In this document: one piece after another, positions 1-8,106 of the stretch
How the letters are laid out: every line of letters starts with the position of its first letter
Numbering within the stretch: position 1 is the first letter of the stretch
From: Oscillospiraceae bacterium
Lineage (GTDB): Bacteria; Bacillota_A; Clostridia; Oscillospirales; Oscillospiraceae
Direction: 5' to 3'
Assembly (NCBI GenBank): GCA_017936985.1
Contig: JAGBEM010000074.1
Location: 1-19,029 of the forward strand
DNA length: 19,029 nt
The notes under the pieces: model-generated
What the model saw: the letters and a program-made list of their open reading frames with translations, nothing else
What the model was told of the DNA's origin: nothing
The model's database searches: none
Translations under genes and position numbers: made by a program

Positions 1-429
1 ATCCGCATTTCCCGCGTCGGAAGTCGCGGAAGCAAAGCCGTTGATCACAGCGCAGGCCACCGTCATGCCCCGGTCCGGCAGCGTGATATGCTCAACGCCG
101 CCGGTTTGGATGCCACCGCCGCCGGTGCCTATGAACCGTTCGTTCCAAGCAAGCGGGACCCAAACAGTCACCTTGGCTGGCCGGCCGCCATGTTCGTAGT
201 GGATCAAAGCGACCTGACAGTATTCCGGCAGACCTTCCAGCTTGACCGCGCCGCCATGGGCCGGATTGTCGTAACAGCCTGTGCTGTTGATCTGTACCGA
301 TTCAATTTCGATTTTCTCACCGGGGAATCTTTCTTTCAGTCCGGCTGAGATATACGCTTCATTGCAACGGCTGCGAATTCCCGGTGTTTCCCGCAACACC
401 GTTGTATCCATCCATTGATAAGATGGCAT
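1..429 (-). CDS. Tannase/feruloyl esterase family protein, N-terminal part (cut by window edge)
   Basis: Reading on the minus strand from ATG at 429, 143 codons stay open to base 1, so only the N-terminal part is present. The protein begins MPSYQWMDTTVLRETPG and then shows the hallmarks of the tannase/feruloyl-esterase fold family (PF07519): a segment like LEGLPEYCQVALIHY, then VTVWVPLAWNERFIGTGGGG, then a stretch ending FASATSDAGN that corresponds to the family's GYA-ASTDTGH region. Family members hydrolyse ester bonds of galloyl, feruloyl or related aromatic acids. The catalytic Ser/Asp/His lie further downstream and are not in the window. There is no signal peptide at this start, so a cytosolic enzyme is inferred. 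The start lies 17 bases after the stop of the upstream esterase, with AAAGGG as a modest ribosome site, so it is the third gene of the ceramidase-like/esterase operon. Family assignment is good; the substrate is unknown. Confidence 0.82.
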   Translation of the reverse strand, partial: MPSYQWMDTTVLRETPGIRSRCNEAYISAGLKERFPGEKIEIESVQINSTGCYDNPAHGGAVKLEGLPEYCQVALIHYEHGGRPAKVTVWVPLAWNERFIGTGGGGIQTGGVEHITLPDRGMTVACAVINGFASATSDAGNAD

Positions 430-446
430 TTCCGATCAACCCTTTC

Positions 447-1355
447 TCAAATGTTTTCCCAATGCTGCTGCATTCTGACTTTGAGGTAATCGATGCATTC
501 GCTTTGCAGCGCCACCTGCCCCTGCTCCGCTTCGGTGGCGGCTTTGGTCCAGTCCATCTCCGCAAAGCCGTGGACTGCCTTTTCATACTCTTTCAGAACG
601 CAGGGGACTCCGGCCTCTATTAAAAGCTTTTCATACTCCACGCCCATGGGACGCAGGGGATCCTGTCCACAAATGATGACCTCCGCCGGGGAAAGCCCCC
701 GGATCTGCTCCGGCGTTGCGGCATTGGGGGACATATACGGATGCTCCTTGGGCATATCACCCCGGAAGAATACCGCATCGATCTTGCGCTTTGTCTTTTC
801 GTGTTCCGGGTCCTTTTTATCGACCACATCATTTTCCCCGTCGAAAATACGGAAATCCAGGAACGGATATACAGGCACATGGGCGCAAAGACGGAAGCCT
901 TCATCCTTCAGCATTAATGCCACCGCCGCCGTCAGATGACCGCCGGCGCTGTAACCGACAATGCCGAATTTTGTCACATCCAGATCAAATTCCTCAGCAT
1001 GCTGCGCAAAATGCAGCACCACATCCCGCACTTCCTCCTGCAAATAGGGAAACGCTTTTTCATCTACCTTGTGGTAGTTGATGTTCACCACAAAACACCC
1101 CAGCGTATCCGCGATTCGCTGGCTTTGCCCGTCCAGTACCGTGGCGTCACCACCCACCCAGGCGCCGCCGTGAATATTAAACATCACCGGCATAGGCGTA
1201 CAAAAAGGGGTCTTGGGCGTGTGCAGGAATACTTCCGTTTTCGGCAGGCCGGGCCGTTTTACAAAATACTGCTTACCGATCCAGGGCTTCTTTTTGCGCA
1301 CTTTTTTCCTGCCGAGGGCAAGCATGATGTGGCTTGTGAAAACGGTAAAGTTCAT
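447..1355 (-). CDS. Alpha/beta-hydrolase esterase (acetyl-esterase/HSL-like)
   Basis: A 302-residue alpha/beta-hydrolase of the acetyl-esterase/hormone-sensitive-lipase type. The oxyanion motif HGGAW is at residues 62-66. The nucleophile elbow GYSAGG places Ser136. The probable acid Asp232 is in GQDPLR and the probable catalytic His262 is in VHGF, so the triad looks complete and correctly spaced. The N-terminus is basic (KKVRKKK) and has no convincing signal peptide. Its ATG overlaps the stop of the upstream ceramidase-like gene in an ATGA arrangement, which indicates translational coupling, and a tannase-family gene follows 17 bases downstream. Together this suggests removal of acyl groups from small plant glycosides or sugars inside the cell. 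Exact substrate (acetyl, feruloyl, galloyl) cannot be read from the sequence. Confidence 0.9.
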   Translation of the reverse strand: MNFTVFTSHIMLALGRKKVRKKKPWIGKQYFVKRPGLPKTEVFLHTPKTPFCTPMPVMFNIHGGAWVGGDATVLDGQSQRIADTLGCFVVNINYHKVDEKAFPYLQEEVRDVVLHFAQHAEEFDLDVTKFGIVGYSAGGHLTAAVALMLKDEGFRLCAHVPVYPFLDFRIFDGENDVVDKKDPEHEKTKRKIDAVFFRGDMPKEHPYMSPNAATPEQIRGLSPAEVIICGQDPLRPMGVEYEKLLIEAGVPCVLKEYEKAVHGFAEMDWTKAATEAEQGQVALQSECIDYLKVRMQQHWENI

Positions 1356-2623
1356 AACAGTTCCTCCAAATCGCTAAGCGCAGTTCTTTCTTTCGTATTT
1401 TGCACCATCTCCGCAAAGGCGGCGGCAAACACCGGTTCGGCAGCGCCACGGGCCAGCAGCGACTGGCTTACCTCCTGGGCCTGGACCGCATACTCCCACT
1501 CGTCCGGCACATACAGTCCGGTGCCGTGAACATGGGTCATCATCATGGTATGCTCCCCATCGGAAATGGAGCGCAGCGCTGCGCCCACCGTGGTCACCAC
1601 CTCTGCCGATACGCCCTGGATCACCAAATCGCCCAGCCGCAGCAGCTTCAAAACAAAGGGCACGGCAGGCATCACCGCCGCCAGTTCTTCCTTCGCCTGA
1701 ACCAGCACCGTCTGCTCCGCTGCCGCAATGGAAATCCGCTCCCGGTCACAGGTAAATCCGGCATTGGCCGCCAGGATATCCCGGACATGCTCGGCAACCA
1801 GCGCGTCCAAATACAGATAGCCGCCCTCCCCCGGAGAAATAGTCCGCAAAGTGGGACTGGTTTCGTCATAACCAAAGTTGGTGCAATAGCGGGGATTCTG
1901 GTCGCCGGAGGCAGCAGGAGTCCACAATACCACACCGCCCAGCTTTTCTTCCAATACCGTCGCCGTTCTGCCGGGAAGATCGCCGCCCAGCCACAGACCA
2001 TCGCCGATCATACAGCCGTTTGTGACCACTGCGTGAACCGCGAAATTGACAATGAGGGCGATCATCTGCCCTTCTTCATCCTCCAGTCGCATAAGCTGCA
2101 GGGTCTTATCGCTGGGACGCTCAAAATTGTTTCCGTATGTGTACTTCCCATCGATTTTTTCATCCCGGTTCACATTCACATAGGAACGGCCCTCGCCGTA
2201 ACCTAATTTTGCCGGACGCTTTCCGTCCATCGCTTCCCGTACCGCTTCTTCGGCTTTCTCCATGACATGATCGTAATATCTGCGGAACAGCGGCTCTGTT
2301 GCCGCATCGGGAGGGAACAGAACCGTACCGAAGAAAGGCATGCTGTGGGTATGGGTAGCCACAGTGAAAATTCGCTCACTGGGCAGGCCCGAAAACCGGG
2401 TCAGACCGGCAACGGTTTCCTGGACATAAGGAACCTCTGCCAAGTCAAAATGGACAAACAGCACCTGCCCATCGCCATTTTCCAAATACAGCGCCCGGAC
2501 GCTGATCCGGTCCGCCACCGCTTCAAATGCCACCGGCCCCACATAAGGCATGGGCAGCATATCCTCTTTGGGTGTAATGTCCCGCCTGGCCGCGCCAGCG
2601 TAAAAGACTGTTTTCTTCTCCAT
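1352..2623 (-). CDS. Neutral/alkaline ceramidase-like protein (N-terminal-domain family)
   Basis: A 423-residue protein resembling the N-terminal domain family of neutral/alkaline non-lysosomal ceramidases (PF04734). Seen features are the opening AGAARRDITP, the metal-site-like motif ATHTHSMP with His91 and His93, NFAVHAVV with His197, and ASGDQNPR at 238-245. In characterised ceramidases the last motif reads GDVSPN and carries the nucleophilic serine; here that position is Asn243 by my alignment, so true ceramide hydrolysis is doubtful. There is no signal peptide and no C-terminal Ig-like domain, whereas secreted ceramidases are considerably longer. AGGAG lies about 7 bases before the ATG. 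It is first in the operon with two esterases and divergent from an AraC regulator, so a hydrolase of an acylated or amidated plant compound is a reasonable guess. The family call is reasonably firm; the function is not known. Confidence 0.8.
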   Translation of the reverse strand: MEKKTVFYAGAARRDITPKEDMLPMPYVGPVAFEAVADRISVRALYLENGDGQVLFVHFDLAEVPYVQETVAGLTRFSGLPSERIFTVATHTHSMPFFGTVLFPPDAATEPLFRRYYDHVMEKAEEAVREAMDGKRPAKLGYGEGRSYVNVNRDEKIDGKYTYGNNFERPSDKTLQLMRLEDEEGQMIALIVNFAVHAVVTNGCMIGDGLWLGGDLPGRTATVLEEKLGGVVLWTPAASGDQNPRYCTNFGYDETSPTLRTISPGEGGYLYLDALVAEHVRDILAANAGFTCDRERISIAAAEQTVLVQAKEELAAVMPAVPFVLKLLRLGDLVIQGVSAEVVTTVGAALRSISDGEHTMMMTHVHGTGLYVPDEWEYAVQAQEVSQSLLARGAAEPVFAAAFAEMVQNTKERTALSDLEELL

Positions 2624-2787
2624 TCAAATTCTCCTCGTTCTCTTTGCAGGCAAAAAGCTTGCATTTTTTATATTCTTATTGTAATATAAAGAAAAACACA
2701 AATCTACCCCATATTTTTACGCATTAAATTGGTGGTATTTGTCCTTTTTTTATTTTTTTGTGAACTATGCACAAGGATGTGAACACC
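2624..2787. promoter_or_regulatory. AT-rich divergent control region, ceramidase-like operon / AraC regulator
   Basis: The 164-base spacer between the divergent units is very AT-rich (2665-2770), unlike the flanking genes. It holds an imperfect inverted repeat near 2646-2663 (GCAGGC...GCTTGC around an A-rich centre). ACAAAT at 2698-2703 and ATTTGT at 2737-2742 form a second loose inverted pair. I could not find a -35/-10 pair with convincing spacing on either strand. The region is regulatory by position only. Confidence 0.45.
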
Positions 2788-3834
2788 ATGCTGCTGGAAC
2801 AGGTAAAAAAGCAATTGATCGACCTGAATAACTATGAATCCATGGGCAAACAGCACCGTAAGATCTACGGTTCCAACATCACTGAGCTGCACCTGATCTA
2901 CCTGATGGTATACGGCCACCGGGTCAGCAAACCCGAGGATCTTTACACAATGGAGGCAGTAGCGGAGCAGCTCCGCATCCGTGATCATTACCGGCAGGAC
3001 AGCAAACCCGGAACCCTCAGCTCTTCCACCTTTTTCCCGGAGGAAAAGAATGTGGAGATCCAGCAGCTTCTGCGCTATGTGGACATCACTCCCCATCAGC
3101 ACGAATTCATCGAGTGCGCCTATGTGGTCACCGGAAAATGCCTGCACCGGATCAACGAACGGGAATATCTGCAGGAAGCCGGCAGCCTTGTCACCATACC
3201 CCAAGGCTATACCCATTCCCTGTATCCCGAGGAGGACTGCCTGTGTCTGACCATGAAGGTCCGCCCGGAAACCTTTCAGGATCTGAATCTGCCCGGATGG
3301 GCCAGCTACGCATTTCCTTTGGCTTTTTCCTGCGGCGCAGACCCATTCATCCGCAATACCATTGCCGCCCTTTGGACGCAGCAGGAGGAGAATCTCCCCT
3401 ATTGCGATCAGATCATGGAACAGCTTTTCAAAACCCTGATGCTGTATTTGGAGCAGCACTTCCGGGACGATCTGCTGTATTTGATCACCCGACCCGATCA
3501 AAGCTCCAAAATCATGCGCATCCTGAGCTTTATGGCGGACAATTACCAAACCATCACCCTCCAATCCGTAGCGGAGCATTTTCATTACAGCCCGGCATAC
3601 CTGAGCCGCCTGATCCGCCAGCGCACCGGGCGCACCTTTTCCGATGTGCTTAAGGAATACAAACTACGCCGGGCCGCAATGCTGCTGAAAAAAGGCCCCG
3701 GCAAGCTCAATGACATCTGTGAAACTGTGGGTTACAAGGATGTTGCCCAGTTTATCCACAGCTTCAAGGAGCAGTACGGTGTCACACCCGCCCAATACAG
3801 AAAGCAGCATAGCATTCACAAAAACGATCCTTGA
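2788..3834 (+). CDS. AraC-family transcriptional regulator (cupin + AraC HTH)
   Basis: A regulator of about 348 residues. The N-terminal half carries a cupin-like ligand pocket: HQHEFIECAYVVTG, then EAGSLVTIPQGYTHSL, roughly residues 103-145. The C-terminal hundred residues are a classical double helix-turn-helix AraC domain, with ITLQSVAEHFHYSPAYLSRLIRQ followed by LNDICETVGYKDVAQFIHSFKEQYGVTPAQYRK. I chose ATG at 2788 because AAGGA lies 10 bases before it. An in-frame ATG at 2767 would add seven residues but has no ribosome site. The gene diverges from the ceramidase-like/esterase/tannase operon and probably controls it in response to a sugar or aromatic glycoside. Architecture and length closely match the regulator at 8107, so the two are probably distant paralogues. 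The effector is unknown. Confidence 0.92.
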   Translation: MLLEQVKKQLIDLNNYESMGKQHRKIYGSNITELHLIYLMVYGHRVSKPEDLYTMEAVAEQLRIRDHYRQDSKPGTLSSSTFFPEEKNVEIQQLLRYVDITPHQHEFIECAYVVTGKCLHRINEREYLQEAGSLVTIPQGYTHSLYPEEDCLCLTMKVRPETFQDLNLPGWASYAFPLAFSCGADPFIRNTIAALWTQQEENLPYCDQIMEQLFKTLMLYLEQHFRDDLLYLITRPDQSSKIMRILSFMADNYQTITLQSVAEHFHYSPAYLSRLIRQRTGRTFSDVLKEYKLRRAAMLLKKGPGKLNDICETVGYKDVAQFIHSFKEQYGVTPAQYRKQHSIHKNDP

Positions 3835-3851
3835 TGGCAAAAGCAAAATGA

Positions 3852-3892
3852 TAGGGACTGCTGCAAAACGCAACAGTCCCTAAAACTATGCA
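3852..3892. terminator. Hairpin with AAAAC loop and AAACTATGCA flank at convergent gene ends
   Basis: TAGGGACTG (3852-3860) pairs with CAGTCCCTA (3874-3882). After one mismatch an inner TGC/GCA pair closes a 5-base AAAAC loop (3865-3869). The 10-mer AAACTATGCA (3883-3892) follows directly. It lies between the convergent ends of the AraC gene and the symporter gene, so a bidirectional terminator is the simplest reading, although a long U-tract is missing on both strands. The same loop and flank recur at 17270-17308 with a different stem. Confidence 0.6.
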
Positions 3893-3917
3893 AATATCTA
3901 CCTGCCGTATACAGGAT

Positions 3918-5438
3918 TTACTCAGCAGCTTCCGTGCTGTGCTCTGCGGTACGGCGCTTGGCCAGCTCTGCGTTAACGGTAGCACGCAGTTCGGGGGATA
4001 CACTGTAGAACTTGGTGTACAGAATTGCAGAGATTACCGTCAGAACACAGGGGATCAGGAAAGTAACAACAGACAATCCATTGACCATACCGGGCAGCTT
4101 GGCCAGCTCGCCGGCATAAGCACCGGTAGCGGCATCCACACTGTAGCCGAACATTACCAGCAGAACGCCGGGAACGACACCGCCCAGGGCGGCACGGGCC
4201 TTGTCGAACACACTATGTACAGAGTTGACCATAGCAGTCATGTTGGTGCCTGTGGTGTACTCTACATAGTCAGCGCAATCAATGTTGATCAGCGGTGCAA
4301 ACACGGCACCCATACCCGCAGGAATCATAATCAGGAAGAACAGCAGGAAGAACAAAGCGGGAACCGCACGCATAACGCCGGTGATCGCCAGCACAAAAGC
4401 CAGGCCATAGCAGATACCCATCATCGCCATGCAGTTACGCAGAGCCTTGTCTACGCTCTTGGACAGCTTGATGAACAGAGGACACACGAACGGAGAGATC
4501 AGGTTGGGCAGCAGCAGCAAAATGGAGTAAATGCCGGACATAGCAGCAAAGCCGACCAAATCGACCTCACCGCTGCCCAGATCTGCGCAGAAGTACCACT
4601 TAATGAAGTAGGCAGCAACGGCGGAAATGATCTTGTAGTTCATATCGCCGATGAAATAAGAGATCTGATGGACCCACAGAGGCTTATTGATCTTGAACAT
4701 ATTTAAGATCGCCTTCAGATCCAGCTTGGTCTTTTCGCCTTCCTGCTTGTCATTTTCAGGAACATACCGCTCCTTCAGCAGCAGGAAGCCCAAATTGCTG
4801 AGCACGAAGAACAGCAGCGAAATGAATACGGCAACAGTGACAGCGGATTCGCCCAAATTGCCGTTTTCGCCGTTAACGGCAGCAACGATGGAAACGAACA
4901 GGATGCCGGGCAGTGCGCCAATGACCTGTGCAAAACGGATGACAGTTGCGATCTTGGTGCGGACACGGGCATCGGTGGTAGCCTTCTGCAAAATGGGGTA
5001 AGAAACGGACATAGCGCTGCCCATTTCCATAATAACATAGCCAACAATACACCAGATCCACAGCAAACCGGCAGAGGTCTTGACGGATGCGGGGATGGCA
5101 AAGAGCATAATGGTACCGATGGTGATCAGGATCAGGCCAACAAAACCGAACCGGCGGTACTTGCCGAACTTGACTTCCTTGGAACGGTCCATGATCCATG
5201 CCTGCAGAGGATCGTCAATGGCGTCCACAATACGGGTCAACAGCAGAAAGAGGGTCGCAAAGCCTGCGGCAAAGCCGGCCTTGCCCATCAGGCTGTCAAT
5301 GCCGGAGTAGTCGGTCAGGAACAGCATGAAAATGGTGATGACCGTGGTGGAGAACGCAACCGACAGGTTGGACAGGGAGAATCCCAGCATCGTACGGAAA
5401 TTCTCAGGGTATTGCTTTTTCAATCTTGTTTTAGCCAT
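3918..5438 (-). CDS. GPH-family glycoside:cation symporter (MFS_2)
   Basis: A 506-residue polytopic membrane protein with many hydrophobic segments, of the glycoside-pentoside-hexuronide:cation symporter family (MelB/UidB/XynB type). The diagnostic cytoplasmic-loop region is clear: LLLTRIVDAIDDPLQAWIMD followed by RSKEVKFGKYRRFG, matching the family's R-x-x-DA-x-DP...D-R...GK-R-P/F pattern with the acidic residues that couple cation binding. Length is close to MelB (about 470) with a slightly longer tail. It follows the GH2 gene after a 68-base gap, in the same orientation, so the two are probably co-transcribed: the symporter would import the glycoside that the GH2 enzyme cleaves. The ribosome site is weak (GAG about 8 bases before the ATG). 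It ends 26 bases from the hairpin element at 3852-3892. Substrate identity cannot be read from the sequence. Confidence 0.92.
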   Translation of the reverse strand: MAKTRLKKQYPENFRTMLGFSLSNLSVAFSTTVITIFMLFLTDYSGIDSLMGKAGFAAGFATLFLLLTRIVDAIDDPLQAWIMDRSKEVKFGKYRRFGFVGLILITIGTIMLFAIPASVKTSAGLLWIWCIVGYVIMEMGSAMSVSYPILQKATTDARVRTKIATVIRFAQVIGALPGILFVSIVAAVNGENGNLGESAVTVAVFISLLFFVLSNLGFLLLKERYVPENDKQEGEKTKLDLKAILNMFKINKPLWVHQISYFIGDMNYKIISAVAAYFIKWYFCADLGSGEVDLVGFAAMSGIYSILLLLPNLISPFVCPLFIKLSKSVDKALRNCMAMMGICYGLAFVLAITGVMRAVPALFFLLFFLIMIPAGMGAVFAPLINIDCADYVEYTTGTNMTAMVNSVHSVFDKARAALGGVVPGVLLVMFGYSVDAATGAYAGELAKLPGMVNGLSVVTFLIPCVLTVISAILYTKFYSVSPELRATVNAELAKRRTAEHSTEAAE

Positions 5439-5506
5439 AATTTCTACTCGCTTTCTTTCATTATTTATTTTAACGGAGAACCGAAAAAATACTTTGTCAG
5501 ATTACA

Positions 5507-7867
5507 TCATCTTGCTTCCAACGCAATGCTGACGGGAGTCAGGCCTTCTGCCGCAGCGGTAACTGTGATCGTCCCTTGCAGGCCGGTGCTGCGAACGATA
5601 GCGATCATGCGGCCATTATAAGTTGTGAAGGAATCGCCCAGGTAGCTTTCCTCCGTCCGGCAGGCGGCGCTGCCAACAGCGGCCAATCTGCCTGCCCCGG
5701 AAACAGAAACGGTGATCTTCCGGTCAGAAAGCATCTTGCGGATGCCTGCGTTGTCAGTGATCTCTACGGACACATAGGCAAGATCCTCGCCGTTTGCCCG
5801 GATCTTTGTTTCCTCAGCACAGATGGTCAGCTTGGTTTCCGCCTGGGCTGTGATCAATGCACCCCTTCCCTGCTCACTGCCGCTTGCGTCATATGCCACA
5901 GCCTCCAGCTTTCCGGGAGTGTAAACCGCTTGGAATACTGCCTTGCAGTTTTCCGTCGCTTTTCTTCCCAGGCTGATCCCATTGCAGATGAGCTCCACTT
6001 CCTGCGCTTTGGTATAGACCTCCACATCCGTCGTTTTGCCCTCCTGGCCGGGCCAGGACCAGCTATGCACAGCATCGGTTGCCCGCCACTTGCCAAGGGT
6101 ATATTCCTCACCGGCATGATCCAGGGGGCGCACCGCCAAATACGGCTTGTCATACGCGCCCCACAGGGTAGCCACATAGTAGGCAAAGGGTTCCGGTTCG
6201 CCGGTCAGATCCACCGCGCCGATGGCGGCGTTCTGGCAGGGATACTCCTTGGAGAAGGGTGCCTGGGTAGTGCCATAGGTAGGCTCGCCAACACCGGCTT
6301 CACCCAAATAATCCCAGGCAGTCCACATGAAATCACCGATGATACTATCGTTTCTCTCCACGATCTTCCAGCCATCGGCAATGCGGCAGGGGAATGTTTC
6401 GCTGTGGAGGATCACCCGGTCAGGCACCAGCGCATGGGTTCCCTCCAACAGATGGGCAGAATAGTTGTAGCCGGCGATGTCCACATGCTGCAAAAGGTCC
6501 TTCAGCAGCGCCTCCAGGCTTTCCGGGGTAATGCCCGCCAGGATCTTGGGCAGCAGCGTTACGATGTCATTGACCTCCGCGCTGCCCATGCTGCCCTGGT
6601 TCTCTGCCCCCTGCGCCTTGGCCTCCGCCATTTTCCGTGCCAGAACCGTCAGCATCGGGTTGATGGCAATCGTTGTGGGCCGTGTGGGATCCTCCGCCTT
6701 GAAAACATCGTTGATCATTTTGGCGATCAGCGCGCCATGGGGCAAACCTGTATCGGTGATCTCGTTGCCGATGCAGTACATGATCACGCTGGGGTGGCTG
6801 AAATCCTTGCGGATCAGCGCCTTGACATCCTTCATCCATTCCTTGTCGAAATAGATGGCATAGTCCTTATCGGACTGTGGCAGCTTCCACTGGTCAAAGG
6901 TTTCATCCAGTACATACATACCCAGTTCATCGCAGACTTCCAGAAGAATCCGGCTGGAGGGGTTATGGGCGTAGCGGATGGCGTTGTAGCCCAGTGCCTT
7001 CAGTTTCTTTACCCGGCGGTATTCCGCCTTATCATAGGAACAGGCGCCCAGCGGTCCATGGTCATGGTGGATACAGCCGCCACGGAGCTTAACCGTCTTG
7101 CCGTTGACCTGCAGGCCGGCAGAAGAATCCCAAGCCAGACTGCGGATGCCGGTGCGAATGTGGCTTTCGTCCAGGATCGCTCCGTTTTTCTGAAGAGTCA
7201 CACGAACCGTGTACAGATTGGGACATTCCGCGTTCCACAGCTTTGCATCCGGGACAGTCAGAGCAGCCTTTTCTCCCCCGGAGCAGGCGATCACAGTTTC
7301 CCCGTCCATGATCTCGATGACCACTTCCGTATCCCCAGCCTTGACTGCCTCCACCGCAACCTCCAGCACAGCTGGCGCGTGGGACAGGGTTTTCACCCGG
7401 ATGCCGTCAGGAACAATATGTTCCCTGTGACCCACATACAGATTCACATCCCGATAAATGCCGGAACCGGAATACCATCGGGAATTGGGCTGCTGAGAAT
7501 TGTCGGCAATGACAGTAATTACATTGTCCTGACCAACCAGCAGCTTACCGGTCAGATCCACATAGAAGTTGGTATAGCCGTAGACCCAGCCGCCCACTTC
7601 TTCGCCGTTGAGCAGGACGGTGGAATTCATATAGACGCCCTCGAATTCCAGGATCACAGTCCGCTCAGCGTAGCTTTCTTCACCAAAAATCGTCTTCTCG
7701 TACCAATATTTTCCTCCGGGGAAGAAACCGGAGCCGCTGCCCTTGGGCAGCTCCGGCTGACGCGTTTCGGCCAGCATGGCATCGTGAGGAAGATCCAAAA
7801 GCCTTGCGGACTGCCTGCAGCCGTCCTTATAGAACAACCACCCATTGTTGAGTTTCTGTTTTCGCAC
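5507..7867 (-). CDS. Glycoside hydrolase family 2 (beta-galactosidase type)
   Basis: About 786 residues with the full GH2 layout: an N-terminal jelly-roll sugar-binding domain (GFFPGGKYWYEKTI, RWYSGSGIYRDVNLYVG), an Ig-like domain, a TIM barrel, then two C-terminal beta domains of the DUF4982/Ig type. Counting from the ATG at 7891, the general acid/base is probably Glu377 in MYCIGNEITD and the nucleophile Glu498 in LHSETF. The Asn-x-Lys motif typical of beta-glucuronidases was not seen, so beta-galactosidase activity is preferred. No signal peptide: cytosolic. Start choice: AGGAGG at 7876-7881 lies inside the longest reading frame, only 2 bases from the ATG at 7873 but 8 bases from the GTG at 7867, so I used GTG 7867; 7873 and 7891 are alternatives. 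It is the first gene of the unit with the GPH symporter. Confidence 0.93.
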   Translation of the reverse strand: MRKQKLNNGWLFYKDGCRQSARLLDLPHDAMLAETRQPELPKGSGSGFFPGGKYWYEKTIFGEESYAERTVILEFEGVYMNSTVLLNGEEVGGWVYGYTNFYVDLTGKLLVGQDNVITVIADNSQQPNSRWYSGSGIYRDVNLYVGHREHIVPDGIRVKTLSHAPAVLEVAVEAVKAGDTEVVIEIMDGETVIACSGGEKAALTVPDAKLWNAECPNLYTVRVTLQKNGAILDESHIRTGIRSLAWDSSAGLQVNGKTVKLRGGCIHHDHGPLGACSYDKAEYRRVKKLKALGYNAIRYAHNPSSRILLEVCDELGMYVLDETFDQWKLPQSDKDYAIYFDKEWMKDVKALIRKDFSHPSVIMYCIGNEITDTGLPHGALIAKMINDVFKAEDPTRPTTIAINPMLTVLARKMAEAKAQGAENQGSMGSAEVNDIVTLLPKILAGITPESLEALLKDLLQHVDIAGYNYSAHLLEGTHALVPDRVILHSETFPCRIADGWKIVERNDSIIGDFMWTAWDYLGEAGVGEPTYGTTQAPFSKEYPCQNAAIGAVDLTGEPEPFAYYVATLWGAYDKPYLAVRPLDHAGEEYTLGKWRATDAVHSWSWPGQEGKTTDVEVYTKAQEVELICNGISLGRKATENCKAVFQAVYTPGKLEAVAYDASGSEQGRGALITAQAETKLTICAEETKIRANGEDLAYVSVEITDNAGIRKMLSDRKITVSVSGAGRLAAVGSAACRTEESYLGDSFTTYNGRMIAIVRSTGLQGTITVTAAAEGLTPVSIALEAR

Positions 7868-7903
7868 AGTCATTTCCTCCTTTATTTCCATTGTATTTTC
7901 TTA

Positions 7904-7932
7904 TTTGTAACATCGAAATGGATATGTTTCAA
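7904..7932 (-). promoter_or_regulatory. Candidate sigma-A promoter for the GH2-symporter unit
   Basis: On the minus strand TTGAAA (7932-7927) and TACAAA (7909-7904) are separated by exactly 17 bases. Transcription would begin near 7897, giving a leader of about 30 bases before the GTG at 7867 and placing the ATG at 7891 very close to the transcript end. This supports the shorter start. The -10 matches only four of six consensus bases. Confidence 0.45.
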
Positions 7933-7934
7933 TG

Positions 7935-7948
7935 CCGATACTCGACAT
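7935..7948 (+). repeat. Candidate operator repeat, copy 1 (CCGATACTCGACAT)
   Basis: CCGATACTCGACAT lies just upstream of the GH2 promoter. A second copy, CCGATATCGACAT, is at 8008-8020, differing by one inserted base. A shorter related TCGACTT is at 7974-7980. Such spaced direct repeats in a spacer divergent from an AraC gene are typical of AraC-family binding sites; the role is inferred. Confidence 0.4.
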
Positions 7949-8007
7949 TTTTGAACTCAGAAAGTGTTCTATTTCGACTTGCCGTAGATCCGCAGCAAAA
8001 TCATTGT

Positions 8008-8020
8008 CCGATATCGACAT
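8008..8020 (+). repeat. Candidate operator repeat, copy 2 (CCGATATCGACAT)
   Basis: Second copy of the repeat at 7935-7948, in the same orientation, 73 bases (about seven helical turns) away. It sits upstream of the AraC promoter at 8059-8087, so the pair flanks the centre of the divergent spacer. That would suit looping or joint control of both genes. Confidence 0.4.
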
Positions 8021-8058
8021 CTCATTTCACTTTTTGTATCATATTTCGCTGTGAAGTA

Positions 8059-8087
8059 TTTACGCCGCCGCAATTGGGTGCTATACT
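8059..8087 (+). promoter_or_regulatory. Extended -10 promoter of the AraC regulator at 8107
   Basis: TTTACG (8059-8064), a 17-base spacer, and TATACT (8082-8087) preceded by TG one base upstream (extended -10). The expected start is near 8094, which is also the first base of the ribosome site AAGGAGG (8094-8100). The transcript leader would therefore be only about 13 bases. Confidence 0.55.
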
Positions 8088-8106
8088 GGAATGAAGGAGG
8101 GATATT

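Noticed and set aside
2763..2771. Third occurrence of AACTATGCA, near the first AraC start
   Set aside because: It shares nine bases with the flank of the two hairpin elements but has no adjacent stem and is at a gene start, so it is probably chance or at most a distant trace.
2704..3585. 293-codon minus-strand frame opposite the first AraC gene
   Set aside because: The plus strand carries clear cupin and AraC motifs; the antisense product does not resemble any family.
5439..5506. Internal promoter before the symporter gene (CTGACA ... TAAAAT)
   Set aside because: The spacer is 22 bases, too long for a sigma-A promoter, so co-transcription with the GH2 gene is preferred.
5576..7954. 792-codon open frame on the plus strand opposite the GH2 gene
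   Set aside because: It is antisense to a GH2 gene with complete catalytic motifs; the product has no recognisable domain. It arises from third-position bias of the real gene.
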